In this document: positions 47,955-59,144 of the stretch, piece after piece
Layout: each line of letters begins with the position of its first letter
How positions within the stretch are numbered: the first letter of the stretch is position 1
Source: Icerya purchasi
Taxonomy: Eukaryota > Arthropoda > Insecta > Hemiptera > Monophlebidae
Assembly (NCBI GenBank): GCA_039619475.1
Contig: CM077115.1
Span: 223,681,291-223,745,290 of the forward strand
DNA length: 64,000 nt
Direction: 5' to 3'
The notes under the pieces: generated by a model
Seen by the model: the letters and a program-made list of their open reading frames with translations, nothing else
What the model was told of the DNA's origin: nothing
Database searches by the model: none
Made by a program: the position numbers and the translations under genes

Positions 47955-50090
47955 TTCCCTCCTGATCTCAGGCATCAAAATCGACGATATTGATTTCGTT
48001 CAATTTCCATTACTATTAATTTTTAAATAAGCATTTAAAATTTCAAAATTGATCCCTAATATTTTTGCATTTTCTGTTTTTTATTTTAATTAATGAAAAT
48101 GCTTTAATATTTTTAATTCAAAAGTTGAAATACACATATTATAAACAACGGGCATTAGCAATTCGAGTACCTTTTAACTTGCTTCCAATTCAAATATTCA
48201 TTGCTCTTGTTAGCTTTATACTAACATCAAAATTTAACTAATATTATAGGTCGTGTTCCCGTGCAACTGGTGTATCCGTGTCAAAAAAATAAACGGTTTT
48301 ATTTCTTTTTTTTTTTTCTTCTTTTTCTGGTTTTCCATATGTTATTGAAATCAATGGTTTTGCAGGATTCTTCAATAATTTTTCAGTAATTTTAATTAAA
48401 TAATAAACATTTTATTCGCACTTTACGCCCCTTTCGTTTGATTTAGATCGAAAACTTATAAGTTATGCGCTAAAACCTCCCTCTGGAATCACAGTCTATG
48501 CACATATAAAAACTGAAACAAAATCAGTTCGGTAGTTCTTGAGATTAACGTGTACTAAGCAGGGAACGTCCTTATGTGTAGGGGAATAAAGTATGTGTAT
48601 ATGCTGAATAATTTACTTCACACGTTTTACCTTTTTTTCCTGATACTACCGGCATATATATTTTTTTATCTCTGCTCATTAGCCGTTTTGTTTAAGTTGT
48701 TTCGGCTATCTCAGTCTTGTTCGTGACAGCGAGCTCTCTATACTCTCCACAGTGTCTATTTTAAGCCTCAACTGATTGACACTTTGCGCTAATGTCATTA
48801 TTTTATAAACTCTCCGTTGAAACTTGATCTAAATCTGTATTGTTCTCTGGTTTTGATCCGGATCTTCTGTTCACTGCTTTGTGGTGAAAAGCCCAAGTCG
48901 TCTTGCTACCTTTATTAAATGATACCACTTAGCGTCTATCGGCATATAGTATCGTTTAACTGAAATATCTCAAACCTAGTGAAAATATACAACATTCGAT
49001 CAAATTAAGATTCTAATTGACTTACTTCTATCTCTTGTGTTGTTTGTGACAGTCTCCAAAATTGATGAGCCTAATACGTTCGATTATTTTTCAATCCGGC
49101 ATCATATCACTATCGGACACCATTATATTGCCCTTTACAAGTTAACTTTTCTAATTAATAGGTTTGTAATTTGACATTTCGCAACGAGGAAATTGAACGG
49201 CTATCTCTCGTTACTGTGCAGTTAATTTCCTCGCATCGTACTTATGAATATTTTTGAATCTTAGAATGGCATTGCGATATTATTTTCTATTTTCTGATCT
49301 TGTGTCACATTTATGGATTTTCAACCTTCAAAGTTTTTCATCTTCTAATTCTCCTATGTTCCATTCTTTTTCGTTTTGAAGGTTATAAAAATTACTTTTT
49401 GGTTCTTTCTTCCATATCCCGTAACCTTCATTTGTTACTGCGCAAGTTGTTTCACGTCCTACGAACCACCGCTTCAGTGTCTATTTCTTTGGATCAATGA
49501 TCCCGTTGGAGCGCCTAATGAAAATGTGGACGCAGAAGCTGAACAAGCTCAATAATTTGTAATACTACCGGTTTCATTTCTATACTGATCGTTTCTTTTT
49601 TTCTATTCTATAATTTAATGAAATTCGATGCTAAAAGACTGAGTTTTAACTGTCACCCGACTTTATTTTATTGCGTTTTTTCATTAAGGTTATGCAGAGA
49701 ATTGGTCTCCTTTCTAACAATTCGTTTCGTCTTTTCTACATTTTTAATATAATTAAAGTAGCTATAAAAAAAAAAAGGTAAGAAAAAAACTTTTATAACT
49801 GAATTTCACCTTTATACTGGCTTTTTTATATTTCTGTTAAGTAGCCGTATGTCCCCGCAATTTATTAATCTGTTTATATTTCATTATACACGTCATGGGA
49901 ATAGCCGATAAATTTTGTATTACTAACTTTCGTCATTATTAAATTTTGGCTACGTTGTGTTTTATTATATTCCTATTTAAGTAGTTCTTTTGTTACAAAA
50001 CAAGAAATATGTAAAGTAATTAAAATATATACGTGAAAGTATCGCAAGTTAGTACGAACACAGAAAAGTTACACCAAGATGCCTTAAAAT
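47955..50090. other. Unassigned AT-rich DNA
   Basis: No gene or element was recognised. 49300-49500 has a short open frame without a motif. Confidence 0.4.
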
Positions 50091-50091
50091 T

Positions 50092-50217
50092 ATTTTTTTT
50101 TTTTTTTTTTTGCTGATCTATACCTAGCCCGTTGGGCTATCACTAGATTTTGTTGTATACCCTAAACACTTGAACGATCCCCGGTCTCCAACCCTGACTC
50201 CTTTTACCTTGCTTTAC
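50092..50217 (-). repeat. Retroposon 3'-end-like repeat, copy 3
   Basis: A T run (about 50093-50112) is followed by CTAGCCCGTTGGGCTATCAC, GATCCCCGGTCTCC and TTACCTTGCTTTACA, similar in order to 40908-41025. It abuts the J1 copy that begins near 50217. Confidence 0.5.
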
Positions 50218-50690
50218 AGTCTTCTCCATCCGTTTCTCCCTGGTTTAATAATTTTCCCAGTATCAGCCGTTCTGTCATTTCTTCCATAGTTCGCCTTCGT
50301 TTTAATCACAGTCTGCTCCCGGCTTCTCGTTTCCGCTTTGCTCTGGTTCAATCTCCTTTGTGTCCCTTTCATCCTCCTACCTTCAATGGCACGTGTGATG
50401 CAAACCACGTACTATTTGAATGTTCCTTTATTTCTACTGAACGCGCGATCCTTTATTCCAATTTGCTTAGCCTTGGCCTCCCTCCACCTTACAGTGCCCT
50501 CTATATTCTCACTTTTCCATCTCCTTCTGTTGTTCCCTTGTTATCCGCCTTCATTTCCTCTGTCTCTAATCGTTTCTTGATATAACTTGTCGCTCCATAT
50601 GTCCTTCTATTCTTTTAATCTTTTGTGCTGGGTAAATGTCCTGTGCTGGCGTGTCCATTTAAATATAATTAAAAAAAAAAAAAAAAAAAA
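50217..50690 (+). mobile_element. J1 Jockey-like LINE 3' end, well preserved
   Basis: An open frame encodes RLRFNHSLLPASRFRFALV, then CPFHPPTFNGTCDANHVLFEC (knuckle, about 50358-50430), YSNLLSLGLPPPYSALYILT and a C-terminus VPLLSAFISSVSNRFLI, with the stop at 50583-50585. A 3' UTR of about 85 bases leads to a pure poly(A) tail at 50671-50690. Together with copy 2 it defines the J1 C-terminal consensus. The intact tail and long open frame suggest a relatively young insertion. Confidence 0.85.
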
Positions 50691-50694
50691 TCCC

Positions 50695-52115
50695 CGTCCA
50701 CTGGTGTAGGACCCAACCTTATTTTAAGCATTTAAATTGAATGGCTTCTTTGTGTCTCCGTCGGATTATTCAATAACGCTATAGGACGTTCGTATGAATT
50801 TGAAGTCTTCCTCCGATGTGTCTTGCGGCTGATTTTGCAATAACCTCCCTTATATAAGGAGTGTTAAGATCTTGGTGAAGAGTCTTATTACTTACGTACT
50901 AAGCACGGGAAATTTCTTTTAATAACCAGTGAGATTCAAAACACTTTGTACGGCAGCGAACAAGTCTGAAATATCGAAAGAATTTCTTTTCTTCATTTCC
51001 TACAAAACGGACTATTATCGATCCGAGCAACGGACCAGATTCAAACTGTTTAAACTTGTTAGAGATCACAATTCAGTGATTTAACTTAAAATGAATTATT
51101 TCGTAAAACGATTTATTGTCGAGTCAACGTAAACAGAATATAAATTTAAACTGAATTCATGTATAAAAAACCGAAGAGCAAAAAGACCAAAGCTAGTAGA
51201 AAGAAAAATTAATAATAGTTTACCGATTCTATAAACAAGATATAAAAATTAATATTTCATTTAAAACGCTCGTTAAGTTAAAAAACGTCCACTGAAATAA
51301 GCCGACATTATTTCACAACCACAATATTATTAGAATTAGTTGCACGATTGTAAAATACAGACTTTTCTTCTCGAAAACTTTAAATCAGTAGGAGACTTCA
51401 AGTATTGAATTTTTAAAAGTGAACGGCCACATAGAAAAAATAAGATACTGAGACATAAAAGCAAGTAAACAAGAAAAAAAACTTCTAAACTGCCATGAAA
51501 ACTTCAACAAATACCAGATCATTCAAAATTAATAATAAAATAAATAATGATACTATTAATCGAATGTTCAACTCAACGAAGTATGGATATAAAATTAAGT
51601 TCGGCGAGACAATGAAATGCAGTTTAATGCGCTTAGTTTATATGAACCAAATCAAGTCATATTTGGGAAGTAAAAATGGTGATAATTATTTTTTTAATAA
51701 TAACGGAAAATTTTTCAATATATATATATTGAAATGAAATTCGAGACTTAGCACAACATTAAAAAAAAAAACAAGAACTTCAATATCAGTGAACAGACAA
51801 GACCAAAATAATTGTATGAGCACATAAGAATAGTCCGAAATAAATGTACTGATCATAACACAGCGAAGGACAGCTGTGTGTAAATTACACCAGCAGAATA
51901 AAGAAATGTAGTAAAACACAATTAAAAGTAAAAAACAGTATTCTCCAAACACTAAATACCTATACTGTTTTGATTCCAATATACTCTTTTGGAGTCGTAC
52001 AATAAAAAAATAGATATTAACAGAATGAATATTACTCTACAACTTTGTATAGGCTTGCAAAGTAAAATATGACTGTTGAATATAATATTTCTTGCAATCT
52101 CTATATTTTTTTGAT
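50695..52115. other. Unassigned AT-rich DNA
   Basis: No gene was recognised. An 80-residue frame at 51495-51737 has no motif. Confidence 0.4.
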
Positions 52116-52119
52116 GTGT

Positions 52120-52418
52120 AATATATACATATATATATATATATATACACTCGGCCATTTTGGCCTCACAAGGGGCTGTGCCCCTTGACCCCTCTTGCTT
52201 ATATTTCTGTCTCTTTCTCTTCTATACTTTGTATAAAATGATCAAAATTTACAACGTAATTCTAAATCGGTCCATATGACATAATCACAAAAATCCAATT
52301 TTATATAACAAACGTTACATAAAATTGGAACATGTTTTGGGACATTTTTCATTACATAAAAATAGGACATTTTTTCTAATGGGAGGTAGCCTAAGAATTA
52401 TGTTGTAATTAATATATA
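52120..52418 (+). repeat. Unclassified interspersed repeat X, copy C
   Basis: It runs from the TA-rich segment and ACTCGGCCATTTTGGCC through CCCCTTGACCCCTCTTG, ATACTTTGTATAAAATGATC, AACAAACGTTACATAAAATTG to CCTAAGAATTATGTTGTAATTAATATATA. It lacks the AAGCTTTACGC half seen in copies A and B. At 52389-52418 it shows the X sequence without the hAT insert carried by copy A. Confidence 0.72.
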
Positions 52419-52424
52419 CTTATA

Positions 52425-54385
52425 TAAATAGTTTTGTTTGTTAATATATATATCGTATGTAGTAAAACTTCGCGAACCAATACAAAGTTATAATTTTCAG
52501 CTAGTATCTAATAATAGTAACAAGTTAATCACTTACATACAAATGTCTAGCCAGAATTGCATCATCTGAAATACTGTACATTAAAATAAATGAAGGAGAT
52601 AGAAGATTAATACACTTGGAAACATTATTAAACAATCAAATGGAGAAAATGAGAAAATATTTCAATAATAAAAGTGTAGGATCAGTATTATATGATATCA
52701 CAAAACAGGTAAATAACTACTGTACACCATTTAGCTGAATAGAGGACGTTGTATTAATAGACAGACTAAAAGGGGGTTCATGGTAAATTTGATACGGAGC
52801 GATTTGTTACCAAAAACAGAAGCGATCCCAGATACACGAAATTATAGAATATTTATTATTAAAGAAATAGATATTTTTGATAAATGCAGAGAAGGTGCGG
52901 TGAAACAAACGGCGTATTTTAGGCTGACGTGAACAATCAGCGGCACGATTTCATTTGAAAAGGCATAAATGATGCATAATTGTAGTGCATGAAGGAACTA
53001 GTATAAAATATGTATTAATTTAAATGACCGAATTATAAATATGTACCTGTGAAAAAGCCTTGGAAAAGAAAAGATATAAGTTTAATAGGTGAAACACAAT
53101 AAGAAGAAATTGTATACTTTAATAGATACTACTATATTAGATAGTAAAAATATTAACAACCGAACGAATAAAGAAAAAGAAAAAATGCGAAGAATTAAAG
53201 AAACAAAATAAACATAAGCTAAAACTTAATACAGTTAAATTATTTCCACTAATGATTAAAAGTACCGATATTATACCAAGAAAGGTTTATAGTTGCATGT
53301 AGTAATTATTATACAAGAATCACAATATGAATAAATAGCGCCGCGTATTTTGAAGAAGATGAAGAAAAATTTTACTGCTTGCTTAAGAAAGTTAGCTGTA
53401 TTAACAATTAAACCGACCAAGTTGTAATTCAGATTAATAAGAAGAAAAAGGATAATAATAACAATAAATGCGAATTTTAACAATGAGAGGTGTTACTGAC
53501 TAGATATTTAATTTTTAAACTGCATTTTCTAGGTAAACAGCGCATATATATGAAATAACAATTTGTATTTTATTAAGACCGGAGAAAGTTTACATCAATT
53601 ACATAATGAAACTGGGCCCCTGTTACAAATAATTATAATAGGCCTCATTTTATACCTCGCAACATTCGTAGTTGAAAATCATTTACATATGTGCGCGTAC
53701 ACATAGAAATATATAATATATACGTGCACTTGTAATAATAAAAAAAGGGTTTATCAAGATTAAACGGTATTTGCTGATTCTTCTAAAACGATTATTTATA
53801 AATTAAAAAGTTTGAAAATGCAAATATTAAAAACAAAGTTGCTTTCACGAATGTTTTCCCATACGTATCACGCCATTGTTACGGCTATTCATGAAGGTGT
53901 GGTCTGAGAAGAAGCAAATAAAGCGGTATTAAGTGCACACGAAAAAATACTGGAGCAAATTATAAGGCTCAACAATCTGTAACAGGAAGTTCTAATTGGA
54001 CGCGGAACTATTGTTTGAATCGATTACATATAAATTAAAAATACCGTAGACGCTGCTTTCCTATCTCCACTTCGTCTTACGTTTCTTTGCGCAAGCCTGC
54101 ATTATAACGACGTTTTTAATAAACCATTACTTATTTACGCAAAGATAAAAGATATAAGTGCGGTGGCATAGGCGCGCATATGTACAGCTATTCATAATTT
54201 ACGAATGTCTGCAATCGTTTAATCTAACTAATTTCGCAATGGATTTTAGCCGGTATTTCAGTCGCTGAATAAAAAACTTTTATAGTGAAATAACAAGATC
54301 ACAATTATGATACATAGGAACAGAGAAATTAATAGTTTCTGAGTGAAATTCAAAATTTTAAACGAACTACGATTGATAGGGTTTT
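52425..54385. other. Unassigned AT-rich DNA
   Basis: No gene or element was recognised. Confidence 0.4.
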
Positions 54386-54387
54386 AT

Positions 54388-54436
54388 TAACTGCACACCT
54401 GGGTTAGGCCACTTTAAACTGCACACCAGTGCAAAC
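54388..54436. repeat. Terminal-repeat-like sequence related to the 55538 element
   Basis: TAACTGCACACC (54388-54399) and CACTTTAAACTGCACACCAG (54411-54430) followed by TGCAAAC resemble the terminal inverted repeats at 55541-55577 and 55733-55769. Confidence 0.45.
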
Positions 54437-54556
54437 TGAGATTTTGACATCTTTAAACTCTATAATAACTCATATATTTTTCTCATAAATAGTGAATTCT
54501 TATGTAAAATTTTCCGAAGAATCGATTGGCGTGATTTGTTTTAGCAAAAAAAAAAA

Positions 54557-54579
54557 ATAATAATAATAATAATAATAAT
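54557..54579. repeat. (TAA)n microsatellite
   Basis: About seven TAA units. Confidence 0.9.
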
Positions 54580-55266
54580 TTGTTTATAAAAATTGCAAAT
54601 AAACAAACAAACTTTTTTGAAAAACTGTTTTTTTTAAAAAAAATTAGAATATTTTTGTTAATAATAAGTAATAAAAAAACCAATGCGGCATTTTAAAGTT
54701 TGAGGACCATATATTTCTGTGAAAAAAATACTTCATATGCATAAAAAAATATTAACTAGTTTACCTGACGCCTTGAATATAGGCATTTTTTAAAAATGCG
54801 ATTTTCGCCGTATTTTTTACTTGATCGATATTTTTTGGTAAAAAACAATATAATAAACAATTTTACGAACAATAGAATGTAAATTTATCGAAGAATACAT
54901 GTTTTGTTTAAAATTTTAGTAAGAAAAAGTATTAGTTTGATGATTAAAAATTTGTAAATATATCATTTATTAGTTTGTATGTGGAAATAATAGAAGGTAT
55001 AAGTAAATAAAAAGTCTTGTTTAACTTACATTTATTGAGAGTAAAAAAGTGTCATAGAATACAACTCTATATAAAAATAGTGTTAAAAGGGTTATAATAT
55101 TGAAGAACAAAACTATTACATAATAAAAAAATAATTCCATCACTGCTAATTGACGCGAACCACACATAGAGCTCTGTTCGGTTTTCATCACGTAAAAACT
55201 GCCGAGACAACAAAATTCCTCAGTTCGTGGACGAGTTGAAACCTACAGTCGTAGTACGTACATACG

Positions 55267-55419
55267 ATGTCTAAAAATAAATCTGCCAAACAAAAGAGGA
55301 ATCGACTAACTAGACACGAAATCATATCAGATAATATTGTTACCCAGAGGGAGGTTGCAGACGGAGAAAAACTTCGGGTCTATACAAAATGCGTTTTTAC
55401 CTTAAATAATAATCAATGA
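55267..55419 (+). CDS. Unrecognised 50-residue basic open frame
   Basis: It begins MSKNKSAKQKRNRLTRHEI and continues DNIVTQREVADGEKL before a TGA at 55417-55419. The basic, lysine/arginine-rich N-terminus looks like the start of a nuclear or DNA-binding protein, but no domain is recognisable. It lies between terminal-repeat-like sequences at 54411 and 55733, so it could be a remnant first exon of a transposon gene. Equally, it could be chance. Confidence 0.25.
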   Translation: MSKNKSAKQKRNRLTRHEIISDNIVTQREVADGEKLRVYTKCVFTLNNNQ

Positions 55420-55537
55420 AAAACTAAAGTAAACACGCAAAAAAAGATTTTTACGCATAAATATGGTTTTGTCATGTTTGTAACGATCACCTCCAACGCC
55501 AAAATAAGATTTTTCAAAAAAAAAAAAAAATCACCAC

Positions 55538-55771
55538 CTTTACAACTTCAAACTACACACTAGCGCGAATTCGCACCTTCTTTGTCTTTACCTGCTTCTA
55601 CAACGAAGGCAAACATCCCACTGAGGTTCGCTATTGTGCTATTTCATAGTTTGTAGTATAGAAGGAATTATGGTGGTGGGGGAACACTCAGCAGCTGCTG
55701 CTTGAGAAATGCCAGCTAATGTAACAAAAAGGCGGTGTGAATTCGCACTAGTGTGCAATTTGAAAGTTAAA
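55538..55771. mobile_element. MITE with about 36-bp terminal inverted repeats
   Basis: The left arm 55541-55577 and right arm 55733-55769 are imperfect inverted repeats, sharing CACTAG(C/T)GCGAATTC(G/A)CACC and an outer AACTT(T)CAAA-type segment. The interior (about 155 bp) has no coding sequence. Superfamily is not assigned and no convincing target duplication was seen. Confidence 0.7.
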
Positions 55772-56194
55772 TCGAGCGAACTTATTTGTCAAATGAAAGT
55801 GTGTGCTATACAATGAATAAATAAAATTTTTGAAAGTAATCCGTATGACATCATAAAAAAATTTTGTCTAGTAACAATCTCATTAATTGCTCAACTCCCA
55901 ACATGCCTGTCTTCCTTTTCCTTCATTCTCTCTCATTTCTTCTTCTTTTCCATTCATCAAAAATTTTCAATTACATTTGAAAATTCTTGTATTCTCCTAT
56001 TTTGTATTTTACCCTTTTTTTTTTTTTTTTATCCATCCATCATTAAAAGCCTAATTTTGATGGTGAAAACTTAAGGCAACTGACAAAATTGTACGATTAA
56101 AAAATTACAGTACAATGTTTTAACAATAACGATGAGAGTGGAGAATTCTCAGGCAGGTTTAAAATATACTTAGAACAAGTTTTCAATTTTGTAA

Positions 56195-56800
56195 ATTTTA
56201 ACAATGCACGCCCAGCCATGCAGGGATTCCTGGAAATGAACGCGTCGATACATCCGCTCGAGCAGAAATATATTGCCCCTCGCCTAGTAACAGCCCACCT
56301 CCACCCTATCTCTCGAACATAATCTTCAATAATCTCACGTCCTCATGGAAAACCCATTGGTCCTCGTGTCAGACTTTCTCGAGGCTAATTAAACCCTCGA
56401 CCGAACCATGGTGGCCGGAAAAAAACATTTCCCCCCGCAGAGATTTCTGTGTACTTAGCCGCTTGCGCATTACGGCCATGTCGCATAATTTTATTTTGCA
56501 AAGAATCCCCTCTCCTACGAATTGTCCTTTCTGTGGCCAAGATGTTGCTCCCTCAACTCCTCATATACTATGCGACTGTCCAGCATTATCACCTCACCGG
56601 CCCCCTATTAATTAATAACAAAACAGTCACCAACATTCTTGAGAATTCCCCCGATGCAATTTTATCCATAACACAATTTATGAGAACTAGCGGAATAATC
56701 AGATATCTATAAAAACAAACTGCGCATCTTCGTACTGTAATAGCCGCAGCAGTTAAAAACGGTACAGGATGACGCTTTCACAAAAAAAAAACAAAAAACA
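56195..56800 (+). mobile_element. LINE 3' end (RNase H tail, CPFCGQ knuckle)
   Basis: A frame from about 56217 to 56610 encodes HAGIPGNERVDTSARAE (RNase H fourth box), a tryptophan-rich stretch, FCVLSRLRITAMSHNFILQR, then CPFCGQDVAPSTPHILCDCPA (C-x2-C...H...C knuckle, about 56510-56580). After a frameshift, FMRTSGIIRYL ends at the stop 56710-56712. A hairpin (56720-56749) and A-rich runs (about 56781-56799) follow. It differs from J1 and is the best preserved copy of its family here. Confidence 0.84.
56720..56749 (+). promoter_or_regulatory. 3' UTR hairpin of the LINE
   Basis: CTGCG (56720-56724) pairs with CGCAG (56745-56749). The loop contains TACTGTAAT. It starts 8 bases after the ORF2 stop, the same placement as the hairpins at 31379 and 36234. 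Confidence 0.55.
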
Positions 56801-57059
56801 ATGCAATGAAAAACCGTAATTTAGGGTTTAATTTTTTTTCCATATTTCCAAAAAAAAAAAACAGACGAATTACATTTTTTTCTGATTGGTTTTCTAAAGT
56901 GGTTTTCGGAAGCTACCTAGTTGTGAACTGAATAAAATTGAAAGCATGTGCAACAGGTTTTCCGTTAGTTTTTTTTAGAGAGTAATATCAAGCACATCTT
57001 CAACAGGGAGTTGAAGATTATTCGAGTCCCGCACAGAATACTAGAAATTGCTATATAAT

Positions 57060-57720
57060 GCGATTTGTTTATATAATTTATTTATTTAAAGTCGCTCGGC
57101 AGCCGGGGCCATTTGCGACACCCAGAAGTTACATCGTATAAGTAATAGACTGATAAATAAAACGTACAAAAAAGGAAATTAAAATAAACAAAAGAAAAAG
57201 AAAAAAGAAAAGAAAGGAAAAGAAAGGAGACGAACGCTGATATACATCAAAACTATATAAGATAGGAAAAGTCTGGTAAGCTTCAAATATTTAAAAATGT
57301 GTTTCCACGCGCCGTTTCATTGTCTGCCAGAATTTCGGCCAAACCAGCATCCTCCTCGAAACACGCGGCTTTCTCTTGTCGAAATTTGCGGCACGAGGTG
57401 AGGAGATGCTCCACCGTTACCGGTACTCTATAAATTTCACATATAAGTTCAGGTTGTTTTTGAAACGGGTGGCTATGTGTGTAGAGGCAGTTATGCGCAG
57501 GCGAGCTAATATTGTTTCCTCATGACGGTCCTGTCTGTGTGAAGTGCTTCATCACCAAAGGCTTCCCTTGACTTTGTACGGTTTTTGCGAGAGACAGTTT
57601 TGCTCCCATTCGTGTTGCCAGACGGGGAGTATACATGTTTTGTAATCTCAAAAAGCTGCGTATTTTCAAGTTTTTATCCGTGTTTATCAGCGAAAGAAAG
57701 ATCAGGTTTTCAGTCTACTC
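57060..57720 (-). mobile_element. Jockey-like LINE 3' end, minus strand
   Basis: The minus strand encodes (with stops) a RNase H-to-C-terminus linker and ILARLRITASTH (about 57520-57485). After a frameshift it reads QPELICEIYRVPVTVEHLLTSC (about 57460-57395), RKFRQEKAACFEEDAGLAEI and a stop near 57288. A 3' UTR of about 170 bases ends in GTCGC...GCGAC (57119-57091) and a TTTAAATAAATAAAT tail. The knuckle and short AT-rich tail resemble the minus-strand fragment at 36120. Confidence 0.77.
57091..57119 (-). promoter_or_regulatory. Terminal 3' UTR hairpin of the LINE
   Basis: GTCGC (57091-57095) and GCGAC (57115-57119) are inverted repeats directly before the TAAATAAATAAAT tail on the minus strand. 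This placement differs from the post-stop hairpins of the other LINEs. It may serve as an end-recognition structure, which is inferred. Confidence 0.5.
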
Positions 57721-57724
57721 TCAG

Positions 57725-59140
57725 TGACGTATAATGGTGTCGTAGGAGCTGAAACGGCTCCGGAGAATAGATCGAAAGAAGGAGAAAACAAAAAGAAAAA
57801 TTTCAATATGTGCAGAACCGTTGGCGTCATTAAAGTTTTTTTTGAAAATGAAATTCAGCAAAGAACAAGTACGTTGCCTGTTAAATTATTCCAAATACGA
57901 TTTGTTTATTCCGGTGCTCCAGTATTGTTATTTATATATATGTATAATCGCGAACATATTAATTATTATACAAACTAGCGCTGGTACGAAAAAAAACAAA
58001 CAACATCTACGAAAATAATAAAAATAAATCAATAGGCGAGCGTGTGTACATCCAGCATAGTAACTGATCTGAATAATTCATGAAGCACAATCATCAACGA
58101 TTCCATAGGCTTCGATTCGAGTAAACTCTACTCGGAATCGTAATTAAAAATCGATATTTACGACGTACACAACTGCTTAATCAAAAAAAAAAAAAAGGTC
58201 TAGCGGTCGAGGATTTATAAAACAAACAAACTTTTTCAGAACTAAACTTTTTGTCGCTTTTAAAAGTCTGCCATAGCCCTAATTTCTTGATTTAAATAAA
58301 AGCTCTTTCTTCTGACCTCGCCATTAGGAGAGGTCCGCAGATAATAATGGCCCGCTTAAAATTCTTAAAGAACAGGCAATCTATAAATTAAAAGATACTT
58401 TTAATAATTATATCATTTTCTTTTTGCTCTTCATTTTGCAACTGACGTATCACTCTACTTTCAGTCTGCATGATTTCCAAAGCAGTAATTAAGTTTATTG
58501 TTGATTTATGTTTAAGGAGAAAGTAAAATGATGTTTTACCTTCTACGTATAAACCATATTAGATTCGACTTCGAAAAATAGTTACTAGCAATTCTCCAAA
58601 AATAAATGGACTGCAGTGCGTTTGGATTTACACCATTGAAGCAGTAGTTTCTTTCATCCGTAATACTCCGACCTTGCTTATCATAAGATGCAGTGGACGT
58701 ATTGCTCACTTGCACTCATCTAAAGCGAGGATAAGGATGGTTACTTTAAATAGCGGCGGTCACATTATTTACGGCCATTTTGGTATTATGATGTAGAAGG
58801 AAAATTAAATTTTAATTTAAGGGAGAATTTTGCGATATCTGAAGGTAACGGCCAAAAGGGAAAAAAATTGTTTACAATTGACAAGCTGGCGGTCAGTTTC
58901 TTCCATATTCTTTGGATTATTTTTTAGCGGATTTTAATTCTTTCAAAAATTATATAACTAGAAATTGTCCAAAAAATTAATTACAAATTAACAGTAACTG
59001 CAGGTAAACTTTTGACTATTTGAAGTTCCAAAACCAACGAAATGTTTATTCGTCTCAACTTAAACGGTTTTCAGCTACGCTTTATATAAACGTTTAATAT
59101 TTGTCTCACTATTTCGCCTTAGAACGACTTTTCTTCATTT
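57725..59140. other. Unassigned DNA
   Basis: No gene was recognised. An 84-residue open frame at 57724-57978 has no motif. Confidence 0.4.
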
Positions 59141-59144
59141 TTTT

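Noticed and set aside
57013..57036. B-box-like TTCGAGTCCC suggesting a tRNA-derived element
   Set aside because: No A box at the right distance and no cloverleaf pairing.
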